Positions 17,991 to 27,386 of a stretch of DNA of 64,000 nucleotides are shown here, in pieces. The stretch spans positions 868,001-932,000 of the forward strand of contig NZ_CP094467.1 of assembly GCF_023347235.1 (NCBI RefSeq). Direction: 5' to 3'. Each line of letters starts with the position of its first letter. Position 1 is the stretch's first letter. Source of the stretch: Faecalibacterium sp. I4-1-79 (lineage in GTDB: Bacteria > Bacillota > Clostridia > Oscillospirales > Ruminococcaceae). The notes below the pieces were generated by a model. The model was given only the letters and a program-made list of their open reading frames with translations. It made no database searches and was not told the origin of the DNA. Both the position numbers and the translations under genes were made by a program.

Positions 17991-20540
17991 ATGAAGTATG
18001 ATTACAAGGCTGTTGAAGCCAAGTGGCAGAAGGTGTGGGAGGACGAAAAGACCTTCCATGTTGAGATCGACCACAAAAAACCCAAGTTCTATGCCCTTGT
18101 GGAGTTCCCGTATCCCTCGGGTGCGGGCCTGCACGTCGGCCATCCCCGCAGCTACACCGCGCTGGATGTGGTAAGCCGCAAGCGCCGTAAAAACGGCTAC
18201 AATGTGCTGTACCCCATGGGCTGGGATGCCTTCGGTCTGCCCACCGAGAACTTCGCCATGAAGAACCACATCCACCCGGCCATCGTCACCAAGAGCAACG
18301 TGGATCATTTCCGCAGCCAGCTTAAGGCGCTGGGCTTCTCTTTTGACTGGGATCGCGAGATCAACACCACCGACCCCGAGTACTACAAGTGGACCCAGTG
18401 GATCTTCCTGCAGCTGTACAAGCACGGTCTGGCCTACAAGAAGGAAATGAACGTCAACTGGTGCACCGGCTGCAAGTGCGTGCTGGCCAACGAGGAAGTT
18501 GTCAACGGCGTGTGCGAGCGCTGCGGCAGCGAGGTGGTGCACCGCGTCAAGAGCCAGTGGATGCTTAAGATCACCGCTTATGCCGATAAGCTGATCGACG
18601 GTCTGGATGGCTTGGATTACATCGAGCGCGTGTCCACCCAGCAGAAGAACTGGATCGGCCGCAGCCACGGCGCAGAAGTGAACTTCGGCACCACCGCAGG
18701 GGACACCCTGACCGTGTACACCACCCGCTGCGATACCCTGTTCGGCGCTACCTACATGGTCATCTCCCCGGAGCACGCCCTGCTCAAGGCATGGCTGGAA
18801 AAGGGCATCATCAAGAACGCCGATGCCGTCAAGGCTTATCAGGCCGAAGCTGCCCGCAAGAGCGACTTTGAGCGCAGCGAGCTGAACAAGGAAAAGACCG
18901 GCGTGCAGCTGGACGGCGTGATGGGCATCAACCCGGTCAACGAGACCGAGATCCCCATCTTCATCTCCGACTACGTTCTGTCCACCTACGGCACCGGCGC
19001 CATCATGGCCGTGCCCGCTCACGATACCCGCGACTGGGAGTTTGCCAAGAAGTTCGGCCTGCCCATCATCGAGGTGGTCAAGGGCAACACCCCGTCCAAT
19101 CTGGACGAAGCTGCCTTTACCGATGTGGCTACCGGTACGCTGGTCAACTCCGGCTTCCTGAACGGCCTGTCCGTGGTCGATGCCAAAAAGAAGATGATCA
19201 CCTGGCTGGAGGAGAACGGCAAGGGCCGCGATAAGGTCAACTACAAGCTGCGCGACTGGGTGTTCAGCCGTCAGCGTTACTGGGGCGAGCCCATCCCCAT
19301 GGTGCACTGCGACAAGTGCGGCTGGCAGCCCCTGCCCGAGAGCAGCCTGCCGCTGACCCTGCCGGACATCACCGACTTTGAGCCGGGCCCGGACGGCGAG
19401 TCCCCGCTGGCACGCCACAAGGACTGGGTCAAGACCACCTGCCCCTGCTGCGGCGGCCCCGCTACCCGCGAGACCGACACCATGCCCCAGTGGGCTGGTT
19501 CCTCCTGGTACTTCCTGCGCTACATGGACCCCCACTGCAAGGATGCTCTGGCCTCCAAGGAAGCGCTGGAATACTGGTCTCCGGTGGACTGGTACAACGG
19601 CGGCATGGAGCACACCACCCTGCACCTGCTGTACAGCCGCTTCTGGCATAAGTTCCTGTACGATATCGGTGTGGTGCCCACGGCAGAGCCCTACCAGAAG
19701 CGTACCGCCCACGGCATGATCCTTGGCCTGAACCCCCACAGCTTTGTCAACCTGCCCGCTGAGGAGCAGGAGAAGCTGCTCAAGGAGTACGGCAGCCAGA
19801 AGGCCGCCGAGAAGGCACTGGAAGAGAAGTACGGCGAGATGGCACGCCATCCCATCGTGAAGATGTCCAAGAGCCTTGGCAACGTCATCAACCCCGACGA
19901 GGTGGTGGATCAGTACGGTGCCGACACCATGCGTCTGTACGAGATGTTCATGGGTGACTTTGAGCAGGCTGCACCGTGGCAGACCTCTGCCATTGCGGGC
20001 TGCAACCGCTTCCTTGACCGCGTGTGGGCACTGAGCGACAAGCTGGTGGAGGGCGAGGGCTACCGCCCCGCCATGGAGACCCTGATGCACCAGACCATCA
20101 AGAAGGTCAGCGCAGATATCGAGAGCCTGAAGATGAACACCGCCATTGCCCAGCTGATGACGCTGGTCAACGCCCTGTACGACAACGGCGGCGCCACCAA
20201 GGCTGAGTTTGAAACGCTGGTGCAGCTGCTGAACCCCTTTGCTCCCCACATGACCGAGGAGCTGTGGGAGAAGCTGGGGCACAGCCACGACGAGCAGCTG
20301 GCCTACTATCCGTGGCCTGCCTACGAGGAAGCCAAGTGCGTGGAGGCTGCTGTGGAGATCGCCGTGCAGGTGAACGGCAAGGTGAAGGCACGCCTGAAGG
20401 TGCCCGCAGACATCACCGCCGAGGACGCCATTGCCACCGCCAAGGCAGACCCTGCTGTGGCTGCCGCGCTGGAAGGCAAGCAGCTGGTCAAGGAGATCTA
20501 CGTCAAGGGCCGTCTGGTCAATCTGGCTGCCAAGGGCTGA
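17991..20540 (+). CDS. leuS: Leucyl-tRNA synthetase
   Basis: Class Ia synthetase charging tRNA-Leu. The HIGH-type motif is HVGH at residues 48-51 ([20 protein letters not shown]) and KMSKS is at 624-628. The CP1 editing domain lies between, with [19 protein letters not shown] and the zinc-like [28 protein letters not shown] stretch. The protein is 849 residues, a normal length. The upstream region contains a family C repeat and lacks a recognisable T-box, unlike many Firmicutes leuS genes. Confidence 0.98.
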   Translation: MKYDYKAVEAKWQKVWEDEKTFHVEIDHKKPKFYALVEFPYPSGAGLHVGHPRSYTALDVVSRKRRKNGYNVLYPMGWDAFGLPTENFAMKNHIHPAIVTKSNVDHFRSQLKALGFSFDWDREINTTDPEYYKWTQWIFLQLYKHGLAYKKEMNVNWCTGCKCVLANEEVVNGVCERCGSEVVHRVKSQWMLKITAYADKLIDGLDGLDYIERVSTQQKNWIGRSHGAEVNFGTTAGDTLTVYTTRCDTLFGATYMVISPEHALLKAWLEKGIIKNADAVKAYQAEAARKSDFERSELNKEKTGVQLDGVMGINPVNETEIPIFISDYVLSTYGTGAIMAVPAHDTRDWEFAKKFGLPIIEVVKGNTPSNLDEAAFTDVATGTLVNSGFLNGLSVVDAKKKMITWLEENGKGRDKVNYKLRDWVFSRQRYWGEPIPMVHCDKCGWQPLPESSLPLTLPDITDFEPGPDGESPLARHKDWVKTTCPCCGGPATRETDTMPQWAGSSWYFLRYMDPHCKDALASKEALEYWSPVDWYNGGMEHTTLHLLYSRFWHKFLYDIGVVPTAEPYQKRTAHGMILGLNPHSFVNLPAEEQEKLLKEYGSQKAAEKALEEKYGEMARHPIVKMSKSLGNVINPDEVVDQYGADTMRLYEMFMGDFEQAAPWQTSAIAGCNRFLDRVWALSDKLVEGEGYRPAMETLMHQTIKKVSADIESLKMNTAIAQLMTLVNALYDNGGATKAEFETLVQLLNPFAPHMTEELWEKLGHSHDEQLAYYPWPAYEEAKCVEAAVEIAVQVNGKVKARLKVPADITAEDAIATAKADPAVAAALEGKQLVKEIYVKGRLVNLAAKG

Positions 20541-20669
20541 GAACTGCTGCTCCGCTGAATAAGCGTGAACATATCATCACCCGCAGAGGCGGATTTAGCG
20601 CAGGAAACACCCGGGAGCGTCTGTTCAAAAATCTTTCAAAAGTTTTGAGCAAAAACTTTCAAAAAAAGG

Positions 20670-20698
20670 TTGACGAACCGGATAAAATGCGCTATACT
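20670..20698 (+). promoter_or_regulatory. Strong sigma-A promoter for rpsU
   Basis: TTGACG (20670-20675), exact 17-base spacer, TATACT (20693-20698), 64 bases before the rpsU ATG. Confidence 0.85.
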
Positions 20699-20761
20699 GT
20701 CTACTGTTAGTTACCATGTAACAACGAAATTCCTGCCTCACGGTCCAAGGGAGGGAATAAG

Positions 20762-20938
20762 ATGTCGGAAATTCGTGTTAAAGAGGGCGAGTCGCTGGAA
20801 AGCGCACTGCGTCGCTTCAAGCGCAGCACTGCTCGCAGCGGTGTGCTCGCAGAGGTTCGTAAGCGCGAGGCTTACGAGAAGCCGTCTGTTAAGCGCAAGA
20901 AGAAGTCCGAAGCAGCCCGCAAGCGCAAGTTCAAGTAA
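20762..20938 (+). CDS. rpsU: 30S ribosomal protein bS21
   Basis: A 58-residue highly basic protein: it begins [20 protein letters not shown] and ends in [15 protein letters not shown]. bS21 joins the 30S subunit late and helps translation initiation. GGGAGGGAAT lies before the ATG. It has its own strong promoter and terminator, so it is transcribed alone. Confidence 0.95.
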   Translation: MSEIRVKEGESLESALRRFKRSTARSGVLAEVRKREAYEKPSVKRKKKSEAARKRKFK

Positions 20939-20995
20939 TCACTTGCTTGGAATCGCACGTTGCTTTAGATTTTAAACGCGTTGCTAACGCCGATG

Positions 20996-21029
20996 TAGGG
21001 GAGCCTGTTTATGCAGGTTCCCCTATTTT
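20996..21029 (+). terminator. Terminator of rpsU
   Basis: TAGGGGAGCCTG pairs with CAGGTTCCCCTA (one G-U) around a 6-base loop, followed by TTTTC. Confidence 0.85.
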
Positions 21030-21074
21030 CATTTTAAAGCTGCTTTGCGCAGGGCAGACTGAGAGGGTCTATTT

Positions 21075-21578
21075 ATGCTCATTACCCCCGAATATGTTTT
21101 CAAGGACGTTACCCATATCACGCCGGAATGGCTTGCCGCCAAGGGCATCACGGCTCTGGTGCTGGATATCGACAACACCCTGACCGCAGACCGCAGTCAG
21201 GAGCTGCCGGAGGAGGTGGCCGCGTGGCTTGACACCATGCGCAAGGCCGGGGTAAAGCTGACCATCGTCTCCAACGGTGCGGAAAAGCGGGTGCGCCCCT
21301 TTGCCGAAAAGCTGGGTCTTGCATACCTGTACCGTGCTGCCAAGCCTCTGCCTTTTGCGTTGATGGTGGCGCAGCACCGCATGGGCGTGAAGCACCGCCA
21401 GATGGCCATGGTGGGCGACCAGCTTTACGCCGATCGCATGGTGGCGGCGCTGTATGGCATCCCCGGGCTGATGGTCATCCCCCGCGGGCCGGATTTGGGT
21501 GCGCAGGTCATCCTCAAGCGCAAGTGGGAAAAGAAACACTGGCAGAAGTACTACGACCGGGGAGGTAAGACCCTATGA
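21075..21578 (+). CDS. YqeG-family HAD IIIA phosphatase
   Basis: A 167-residue HAD phosphatase. Motif I is LVLDIDNTLTADRSQELPEEV, with the nucleophile Asp in DIDNT; motif II is LTIVSNGAEKRVRPFAEKLG; later motifs read AKPLPFALMVAQ and MVGDQLYADRMVAALYG. The relative YqeG of Firmicutes has no firmly established substrate. Its last four bases overlap the next gene (ATGA), so the pair is translationally coupled. Confidence 0.9.
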   Translation: MLITPEYVFKDVTHITPEWLAAKGITALVLDIDNTLTADRSQELPEEVAAWLDTMRKAGVKLTIVSNGAEKRVRPFAEKLGLAYLYRAAKPLPFALMVAQHRMGVKHRQMAMVGDQLYADRMVAALYGIPGLMVIPRGPDLGAQVILKRKWEKKHWQKYYDRGGKTL

Positions 21579-22444
21579 GTGAAGCTTGGAACATCCGGTT
21601 CGGCACTGCAGGCACCAGCGACAGCTTTGCCGCCCAAGGCTACAAAAGCAGTCTGGATGTGCCGGAGTACACCGCCAAAATGGGGCTGAACGCCTTTGAG
21701 TACCAGTGCGGGCGTGGGGTGCGTCTGGGGCTGGATAAGGCTGCCCGCATGGCTGCCCTTGCTGCCCAGCGGGACATCCTGTTCAGCGTCCATGCACCTT
21801 ATTATATCAGTATGTCCAGTCTGGAAGAGGACAAGCGGCTGAACAGCATCCAGTACCTGCTGCAAAGCGCGGCGGTGTGCCGGGCGCTGGGCGGCAGACG
21901 CATCATCTTCCACTCCGGCAGCTGCGGCAAACAGAGCCGGGAGGCTGCGCTGGAAAAGGCGCTGGATACCATGCGCCGCGCCGTGTCTGCGCTGGACGAG
22001 GCAGGCTTTGGAGATATGACCCTGTGCCCGGAGACCATGGGCAAGGTGGGGCAGCTAGGCACGCTGGACGAGGTGCTGACGCTGTGCGGTGTGGACAGCC
22101 GCATCACCCCCTGTATCGACTTCGGCCACCTGAACGCCCGCACGCTGGGCGGCATCCAGACCAAGGCGGACTATGCCGCCATTCTGGACCGCATGGCTGA
22201 GGTGCTGGGCGATGACCGCGCCCGGCAGTTCCATGTGCATTTTTCCCGCATCGAGTACTCAGCGGGCGGCGAAAAGCGCCACTGGACCTTTGCCGATACC
22301 CAGTTTGGCCCGGAGCCCCAGCCCCTGATGGAGCTGCTGGCAGAGCGGAAGCTTGCGCCGGTGGTCATCTGCGAGAGCGCGGGCACACAGGCCGAGGACG
22401 CGCAGACGATGCAGCAAATGTACCGCGCAGCGCGGAATGTGTAA
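21575..22444 (+). CDS. AP endonuclease family 2 (Nfo-like) TIM-barrel protein
   Basis: A 289-residue TIM-barrel protein. Metal-binding positions of endonuclease IV are visible: FSVHAPYYISMSS, RIIFHSGSCGKQSREAAL, MTLCPETMGKVGQLGTLDEVL, CIDFGHLNARTLGG, RQFHVHFSRIEYSAGGEKRHWTFAD and VVICESAG. It probably acts on abasic DNA, but relatives annotated as sugar phosphate isomerases have the same fold, so the activity is not certain. It overlaps the YqeG-like gene by 4 bases. Confidence 0.8.
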   Translation: MSEAWNIRFGTAGTSDSFAAQGYKSSLDVPEYTAKMGLNAFEYQCGRGVRLGLDKAARMAALAAQRDILFSVHAPYYISMSSLEEDKRLNSIQYLLQSAAVCRALGGRRIIFHSGSCGKQSREAALEKALDTMRRAVSALDEAGFGDMTLCPETMGKVGQLGTLDEVLTLCGVDSRITPCIDFGHLNARTLGGIQTKADYAAILDRMAEVLGDDRARQFHVHFSRIEYSAGGEKRHWTFADTQFGPEPQPLMELLAERKLAPVVICESAGTQAEDAQTMQQMYRAARNV

Positions 22445-22483
22445 AAAATTTTGTGTTTTTATCGTCTTTTTTGCCCAAACCCC

Positions 22484-22512
22484 TTGCCAAACAGGGGCAG
22501 ATTGGGTAAAAT
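22484..22512 (+). promoter_or_regulatory. Sigma-A promoter for efp
   Basis: TTGCCA (22484-22489), 17-base spacer, TAAAAT (22507-22512), 51 bases before the efp start. Confidence 0.75.
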
Positions 22513-22563
22513 AAATAGAGATATGCGTTAAGCATCTGAGATTAAATTTATGGAGGAATTCCT

Positions 22564-23121
22564 ATGATTTCTGCAGGCGAGTTTCGCAATGGCGTGACCT
22601 TTGAGCAGGACGGCCAGGTTCTTCAGGTCGTTGAGTTCCAGCACGTCAAGCCCGGCAAGGGCGCTGCCTTTGTCCGTACCAAGACCAAGAACGTCATCAC
22701 CGGTTCTGTGGTCGAGACCAGCTACAACCCCACCGCAAAGTTCCCGCAGGCTTTCATCGAGCGTAAGGACGTGACCTACAGCTACGAGGATGGCGACCTG
22801 TACCACTTCATGGACAACGAGACCTACGATGACATCCCCGTCAACGCAGCCGACGTGCCCGATAACTTCAAGTTCTGCAAGGAGAACGAGCTGTGCAAGC
22901 TGCTGAGCTACAAGGGCAAGGTGTTCAGCGTCGAGATCCCCAACTTCATCGAGCTGGAAGTCACCCAGACCGAGCCGGGTGTCAAGGGCAACACTGCTAC
23001 CAACACCCTGAAGCCCGCTACCGTTGAGACTGGCGCCGAGATCCGTGTGCCTCTGTTCATCAACGAGGGCGATCACATCCGCATCGATACCCGCACCGGC
23101 GAGTATATGGAGCGCGTCTGA
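22564..23121 (+). CDS. efp: Elongation factor P
   Basis: Relieves ribosome stalling at polyproline stretches. The 185-residue protein has three beta-barrel domains; the acceptor loop [14 protein letters not shown] carries Lys32, the position modified in other bacteria. The C-terminal signature reads [29 protein letters not shown] precedes the ATG. The modification enzymes are not in this window. Confidence 0.97.
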   Translation: MISAGEFRNGVTFEQDGQVLQVVEFQHVKPGKGAAFVRTKTKNVITGSVVETSYNPTAKFPQAFIERKDVTYSYEDGDLYHFMDNETYDDIPVNAADVPDNFKFCKENELCKLLSYKGKVFSVEIPNFIELEVTQTEPGVKGNTATNTLKPATVETGAEIRVPLFINEGDHIRIDTRTGEYMERV

Positions 23122-23135
23122 TCATTTGTCGCATA

Positions 23136-23169
23136 CCGGGCAGCGGGCAACCGTTTGCCCGGTTTTTTT
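23136..23169 (+). terminator. Terminator of efp
   Basis: CCGGGCA (23136-23142) pairs with TGCCCGG (23156-23162), followed by seven T residues. An inner CGGGCAA/TTGCCCG pairing is an alternative. Confidence 0.85.
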
Positions 23170-23194
23170 ATGATAAGTTAGGAGGGCATTTCAG

Positions 23195-23770
23195 ATGGAA
23201 CTGAACAAGAAAGCAGCCTACCTGCAGGGCTTAGTGGACGGTCTGGGCGTGGATGAGAGCACCAAAGAGGGCAAAATCATCAAGGCCATGGCCGCGCTGC
23301 TGGGCGAGATGGCCGACGCCATTGCCGCCATGGACGAGGATCTGACCCACGCCTACGACCAGATCAACGATCTGAGCGAGGAGCTGGAGGATCTGGAAGC
23401 CGACCTGTACGAGGACGAGGATGCCGAGGACGAGGACGACGACGCAGCCGACGAGGATGAGGATGCGGGAGATGACGACATCGCCAGCGAGCCCTTCTAT
23501 GAGGTAGCCTGCCCCGCCTGCGGCGAGACCGTCTACGTCAGCGAGGATGATCTGGATGCAGGCGAAGCCAACTGCGCCCACTGCGGTGTGACTTTTGAGG
23601 TCGCGCTGGAAGGCGAGGAGGACGAAGCCAAGGACGCCCCCGTGCAGTACGAAGTGACCTGCCCCGCCTGCGGAAAGACCGCCGTATTTGAGGAGGACGA
23701 GCTGCTGGATGGCGCACCCAAGTGCCCCAACTGCGGTGAGCCGCTGGACTTTGAGGTGACCGAGGAGTAA
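23195..23770 (+). CDS. CD1247-like protein with acidic linker and two zinc ribbons
   Basis: A 191-residue protein of unknown function. Residues 1-70 form a helical domain (KAAYLQGLVDGLGVDESTKEGKIIKAMAALLGEMADAI) resembling the N-terminal domain of Clostridioides CD1247-like proteins. A strongly acidic linker (Asp/Glu runs, about 65-95) follows, then two CPACG...CxxC zinc ribbons at about 108-135 and 150-185. It follows efp with its own Shine-Dalgarno sequence (AGGAGGGC). The zinc ribbons suggest nucleic acid or protein binding; this is inference. Confidence 0.8.
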   Translation: MELNKKAAYLQGLVDGLGVDESTKEGKIIKAMAALLGEMADAIAAMDEDLTHAYDQINDLSEELEDLEADLYEDEDAEDEDDDAADEDEDAGDDDIASEPFYEVACPACGETVYVSEDDLDAGEANCAHCGVTFEVALEGEEDEAKDAPVQYEVTCPACGKTAVFEEDELLDGAPKCPNCGEPLDFEVTEE

Positions 23771-23786
23771 ACGCTTCTTCATCGCC

Positions 23787-23884
23787 CGTGAAAAGGCAAT
23801 TTTGGAAAATCCGCAGATTTTCCAAAATTGCAATCTAAAAAAGAAATTCCTATGAATATGGCCAAAGCGCACGCGAAGGCCATT
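23787..23884. repeat. Family B composite repeat (copy 2)
   Basis: CCGTGAAAAG is followed by a perfect 16-bp stem (GCAATTTTGGAAAATC with GATTTTCCAAAATTGC, 23796-23831) with loop CGCA. After an A-rich spacer (AAAAAAGAAATTCC) comes GAATATGGCC and a second hairpin ATGGCC...GGCCAT (23858-23883). The second hairpin recurs at 28894-28919. On the minus strand the first loop reads C(TGCG)G, a UNCG-type loop. Confidence 0.75.
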
Positions 23885-23905
23885 TCCAATCGTCCCTGTA
23901 AAAAC

Positions 23906-23941
23906 GCAATGCCGGACAGTCCGCAGACTGTCCGGCATTGT
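23906..23941. terminator. Family B hairpin (copy 3), likely two-way terminator
   Basis: GCAATGCCGGACAGTC pairs with GACTGTCCGGCATTGT (16 positions, one G-T) around CGCA. On the minus strand GTTTTTAC follows, so it can terminate the leftward gene at 23957-24244; on the plus strand TTCATTTTAATTT follows. It has the same stem length and loop as copies 1, 2 and 4. Confidence 0.75.
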
Positions 23942-23956
23942 TCATTTTAATTTGAT

Positions 23957-24244
23957 TCAGCGGGTCTCGTTGGCCTTCTGCAGCCAGATGCCGCCAATGT
24001 CCAGCGCATTGTACAGGCCGTGCTTGGTGGTCTGGCGCGCTACGCGCTCCTGCGGTGCCTTGGTGGTATCGGTAGAAAGCAGCATCAGGTGTACCTTGTC
24101 GGCTACCTGCTGCTCGCCCACCGGGGTGGTGGTCAGGATCTGCAGATACAGCACATAGGGATCGGTCATGCTGCCGTAATACAGCTCGTTGTCCTTGCGG
24201 ACGAGGGGCTTGCCTTTATAAGTCAGTTTCGGTGTATATGCCAT
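23957..24244 (-). CDS. Conserved hypothetical protein, 95 residues
   Basis: Not recognised. It is a soluble, mixed alpha/beta-looking protein (YKGKPLVRKDNELYYGSMTDPYVLYLQIL, VADKVHLMLLSTD) without membrane segments or cysteines. It is supported as a gene by its own promoter (24277-24306), a GGGAGG ribosome binding site and a terminator hairpin just after the stop. It reads against its neighbours. Confidence 0.75.
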   Translation of the reverse strand: MAYTPKLTYKGKPLVRKDNELYYGSMTDPYVLYLQILTTTPVGEQQVADKVHLMLLSTDTTKAPQERVARQTTKHGLYNALDIGGIWLQKANETR

Positions 24245-24276
24245 CGTGAAAGCCTCCCTGTCGTTTGATTCGTCTT

Positions 24277-24306
24277 AGTATAACACATTCTGCCTATGGG
24301 ATGCAA
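24277..24306 (-). promoter_or_regulatory. Promoter for the 95-residue leftward gene
   Basis: On the minus strand TTGCAT (24306-24301), 18-base spacer, TATACT (24282-24277), 33 bases before the start codon. Confidence 0.65.
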
Positions 24307-24390
24307 GCGTTTGCGGCAGCGCTCTGTTAGTTTTGCACCAAAACAGCCCCGCACCGTGCAAAACCGGCAGTACATTTTTGGCAAATGGGG

Positions 24391-24419
24391 TTTGCTGTTG
24401 GGTGCAGTTATGCTATACT
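24391..24419 (+). promoter_or_regulatory. Promoter for the SGNH hydrolase gene
   Basis: TTTGCT (24391-24396), 17-base spacer, TATACT (24414-24419), 47 bases before the start. Confidence 0.65.
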
Positions 24420-24465
24420 ATAAATAGAACAGCCCGCATTCCGGGCCGGAAGTGAGGGAACGACA

Positions 24466-25365
24466 ATGGCAGATTATCAGGAATACCGGCGGCGCATCCT
24501 GCACCGGCGCTGGCGCAGAGTGTTTATCATCGTTGCCCTTCTGGCGCTGGTGGCTCTGCTGAGCGCCATCGGCATCCTGTGGAAGGTGCTGCACCGGGAG
24601 CGCGTGGACACCGCCCTGAGCCAGAATACCATTCTGCGGCAGGTGACCACGGATAATACATGGAACACGGTCAACTACCCGCTGGCGCGGCAGCTCCGGG
24701 TGCAGACGCTGGAGGACAGCACCGAGACCGCGCTGGACTTCCGCATGGCGGCGCTGCCGGCCAGCGCTCCGGTGGAAAAAAGCTGGTTTGCACAGGTCAG
24801 TTTTGTGGGTGACAGCCTGACGCAGGGGCTGCAAATCTACGATACCGGTCTGCCCGGGGCGCAGTTCTGCGCCTATAAGGGGGTAGGCCCCAACGCCTTT
24901 GTCAACGGTACCAGCTGCAAGCGGGCGGACGGCGTGACGGAGATCCCGTTGGACGCTTTGACCGCCCAGCAGCCCAAGGCCGTTTACGTGCTGCTGGGCA
25001 GCAACGTGCTGGGGCGGGACACCGATTACACCAGCTTTCTGACCTACTACCGCCTGATGCTGGATATGATCAGTCAGGCACTGCCGGATGCAAAGATCTA
25101 TGTGCAGTCTATCACGCCGGTACGGCCGGAGGTGAGCGCACAGGCAAACCACGCAGGGCTGAACCGCGACCGCCTGTGCCACATCAACAACGAACTTGCC
25201 GCCATTGCGCTGGAAAAGAACTGCTATTTCCTCAACCTGTGGGAGGTACTGGCAGACGAAAACGGCGACCTGATCGAAAGCTACGCCCAGCCGGACGGCT
25301 ACCACATCAAGCCGGAGGGCTACGCCGCATGGGTAGACTACCTTTGCAGCCACACCATGGAGTGA
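24466..25365 (+). CDS. Membrane-anchored SGNH/GDSL hydrolase
   Basis: A 299-residue esterase-type protein with an Arg-rich N-terminus (RRRILHRRWRR), one transmembrane helix at about 23-43, and an extracellular SGNH domain. Block I is VSFVGDSLTQGLQIY with the nucleophile Ser; the block III region reads KAVYVLLGSNVLGRD; the C-terminal DGYHIKPEGYAAW carries the Asp/His pair. Relatives remove acyl groups from cell-surface glycans or lipids; the substrate is unknown here. It has its own promoter and terminator. Confidence 0.87.
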   Translation: MADYQEYRRRILHRRWRRVFIIVALLALVALLSAIGILWKVLHRERVDTALSQNTILRQVTTDNTWNTVNYPLARQLRVQTLEDSTETALDFRMAALPASAPVEKSWFAQVSFVGDSLTQGLQIYDTGLPGAQFCAYKGVGPNAFVNGTSCKRADGVTEIPLDALTAQQPKAVYVLLGSNVLGRDTDYTSFLTYYRLMLDMISQALPDAKIYVQSITPVRPEVSAQANHAGLNRDRLCHINNELAAIALEKNCYFLNLWEVLADENGDLIESYAQPDGYHIKPEGYAAWVDYLCSHTME

Positions 25366-25379
25366 AAAAGAACATAAAA

Positions 25380-25407
25380 GACGCTGCCCTTGCGGACAGC
25401 GCCTTTT
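25380..25407. terminator. Shared two-way terminator between SGNH gene and fhs
   Basis: GACGCTGCCC and GGACAGCGCC (25380-25403) form a 10-position stem around a TTGC loop. On the minus strand the two irregular pairs become G-U and TTTTATGTT follows, giving the fhs terminator. On the plus strand TTTTGTGTTTT follows. Confidence 0.8.
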
Positions 25408-25428
25408 GTGTTTTATTAGGGTTTTTTA

Positions 25429-27090
25429 TCAGAACAGGCCGGTGATCTTGCCGTCTGCGTCTACGTCGATGTTCACGGCGGCGGGCTTTTTGGGCAGGCC
25501 GGGCATGGTCATGATGTTGCCGCAGATCACCACCACAAAGCCTGCACCGGCGGCCAGACGCACCTCGCGCACCTCCATGGTAAAGCCGGTGGGTGCACCG
25601 GTCAGCTTGGCGTTGTCGCTGAAGCTGTACTGGGTCTTGGCAATGCACACGGGCAGGTTGCCGTAGCCCATCTCGGTCAGCTCGGCCAGCGTCTTGCTGG
25701 CGGCGGCGCTGTAATTCACGCCGTCGGCGCGGTAGATCTTGGTGGCAATGGCGTTGATCTTGTCCTTCAGGGGCATCTCCAGCGGGTAGGTGTACTGGAT
25801 GGGACGATCCTCCAGGATCTCAAGCACCTTCTCAGCCAGTGCCTTGCCGCCCTCGCCGCCCTTGGCGAACACCTCGCTCAGCACGCAGGGCACGCCCTGC
25901 TCGGCGCAGACCTGCTCCACATAGGCCTGCTCCTCGGCGGTGTCGGTGGGGAAGGCATTGATGGCGACCACCACCGGCAGACCGAAGCCGTTCTTCAGGT
26001 TGTCGATGTGGCGGATCAGGTTGGAAGCACCGGCCTTGACGGCCTCGAGGTTGGGCTGGTTCAGGTCGGCCTTGGCTACGCCGCCGTGGCTCTTGAGGGC
26101 ACGCACGGTAGCCACCAGCACACAGGCAGAGGGAGCAATACCGGCATAGCGGCACTTGATATCCAAGAACTTCTCCGCGCCCAGATCAGCACCAAAGCCG
26201 GCCTCGGTGATGGTGTAGTCTGCCAGCGAAAGGCTGAGCTTGGTGGCCAGCACGCTGTTGCAGCCGTGGGCAATGTTGGCAAAGGGGCCGCCGTGGATGA
26301 TGGCGGGGTTATTCTCCAGCGTCTGCACAAGGTTCGGGTCCAGTGCGTCCTTCAGCAGGGCGGTCATGGCACCGGCTGCGCCGATCTCACCGGCAGTCAC
26401 CGGCTTGCCGTCGTAGGTGTAGGCGCACACGATGCGGGACAGCCGATCCTTCAGGTCGGAGATGCTGGTGGCAAGGCAGAAGATGGCCATGACCTCGCTG
26501 GCGACCGTAATGTCAAAGCCGTCCTCACGGGGGGTGCCGTTCACCTTGCCGCCCAGACCGTCCACGATGAACCGCAGCTGACGGTCGTTCATGTCCATGC
26601 AGCGCTTCCAGGTGATGCGGCGGGGGTCGATGTTCAGCGGGTTGCCCTGCTGGATGCTGTTGTCGATCATGGCAGCCAGCAGGTTGTTGGCGGTGCCAAT
26701 GGCGTGCAGGTCACCGGTAAAGTGCAGGTTGATATCCTCCATGGGCACCACCTGTGCGTAGCCGCCGCCGGCAGCGCCGCCCTTTACGCCGAACACGGGG
26801 CCAAGGCTGGGCTCGCGCAGGCAGAGCATGGTCTTTTTGCCCAGCGCGTTCATGGCATCGGCCAGACCTACGCTGGTAGTAGTTTTGCCCTCACCGGCAG
26901 GGGTGGGGCTGATGGCGGTGACAAGGATCAGCTTGCCCTGCTTTTTGGCGTTGTGGATCAGCCGGTGGTCGATCTTGGCCTTGTAGCGGCCATAGGGGAT
27001 CACACTTTCGTCCTCCAGACCCAGCTGAGCTGCGATCTGGGTGATCGGTTTCATCTTGGCTTCCTGCGCGATCTCGATATCGGTCTTCAT
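25429..27090 (-). CDS. fhs: Formate-tetrahydrofolate ligase
   Basis: Makes 10-formyltetrahydrofolate from formate, THF and ATP, feeding purine synthesis and one-carbon metabolism. The P-loop TPAGEGKTT is at residues 63-71, followed by [36 protein letters not shown], the family core. The start at 27090 ([13 protein letters not shown]) follows GGAGGATG; an in-frame ATG at 27201 lies inside the riboswitch and is rejected. 553 residues is normal. It stands alone, behind a ZTP riboswitch. Confidence 0.97.
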   Translation of the reverse strand: MKTDIEIAQEAKMKPITQIAAQLGLEDESVIPYGRYKAKIDHRLIHNAKKQGKLILVTAISPTPAGEGKTTTSVGLADAMNALGKKTMLCLREPSLGPVFGVKGGAAGGGYAQVVPMEDINLHFTGDLHAIGTANNLLAAMIDNSIQQGNPLNIDPRRITWKRCMDMNDRQLRFIVDGLGGKVNGTPREDGFDITVASEVMAIFCLATSISDLKDRLSRIVCAYTYDGKPVTAGEIGAAGAMTALLKDALDPNLVQTLENNPAIIHGGPFANIAHGCNSVLATKLSLSLADYTITEAGFGADLGAEKFLDIKCRYAGIAPSACVLVATVRALKSHGGVAKADLNQPNLEAVKAGASNLIRHIDNLKNGFGLPVVVAINAFPTDTAEEQAYVEQVCAEQGVPCVLSEVFAKGGEGGKALAEKVLEILEDRPIQYTYPLEMPLKDKINAIATKIYRADGVNYSAAASKTLAELTEMGYGNLPVCIAKTQYSFSDNAKLTGAPTGFTMEVREVRLAAGAGFVVVICGNIMTMPGLPKKPAAVNIDVDADGKITGLF

Positions 27091-27111
27091 ACAGACATCC
27101 TCCTTGATAGC

Positions 27112-27152
27112 AAAAAAGGGCAGCTTTGCGCAGCAATTGCGCAAGGCTGCCC
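27112..27152 (-). terminator. Expression-platform terminator of the fhs riboswitch
   Basis: On the minus strand GGGCAGC-C-TTGCGCA pairs with TGCGCAA-A-GCTGCCC, followed by six T residues (27117-27112). The 5' GGGCA of the stem is also the 3' end of the ZTP aptamer (CTGGGCA), so aptamer folding and terminator folding are mutually exclusive. Confidence 0.85.
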
Positions 27153-27223
27153 AGACGGTCGGCATTGACATCCCCAGCACCCCTGCACTGTGGTGCTCCA
27201 CAAGGTTCCGTCAGCAGGGATGC
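27145..27223 (-). promoter_or_regulatory. ZTP (pfl) riboswitch aptamer upstream of fhs
   Basis: On the minus strand a perfect P1 stem, GCATCCCTGC with GCAGGGGTGC (one G-U), encloses TGACGGAACC and the P2 hairpin GTGG-AGCA-CCAC. A linker leads to GCCGACCGTCTGGGCA, close to the conserved 3' part (CCGCCTGGGCA) of ZTP riboswitches. The known class senses ZMP/ZTP, a sign of 10-formyl-THF shortage, and often controls fhs. Ligand binding should hold GGGCA in the aptamer and prevent termination (ON switch). Confidence 0.85.
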
Positions 27224-27236
27224 GGTCTATGCTGTA

Positions 27237-27266
27237 AAGATAGCACACCACCGGGGTGTTTGTCAA
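27237..27266 (-). promoter_or_regulatory. Promoter of the fhs riboswitch transcript
   Basis: On the minus strand TTGACA (27266-27261), 18-base spacer ending TGC, then TATCTT (27242-27237), i.e. a consensus -35 with an extended -10. Transcription would start just before the aptamer. Confidence 0.8.
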
Positions 27267-27309
27267 GGAGGTACAGTTACAAAAATCTCCCATAAATACA
27301 GAAAATTTT

Positions 27310-27338
27310 TTGCGTTATCCAAGGGTTTGTGCTATACT
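27310..27338 (+). promoter_or_regulatory. Promoter for the cysteine desulfurase gene
   Basis: TTGCGT (27310-27315), 17-base spacer, TATACT (27333-27338), 49 bases before the start; divergent from the fhs promoter. Confidence 0.75.
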
Positions 27339-27386
27339 TATTCTGGGTTATTATGAAAACAACGACAGAAAGCAGGAAATCCATAT

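Noticed and set aside
20541-20669. Possible small RNA between leuS and rpsU
   Set aside because: Short imperfect repeats only; no terminator or promoter pair was found apart from the rpsU promoter.
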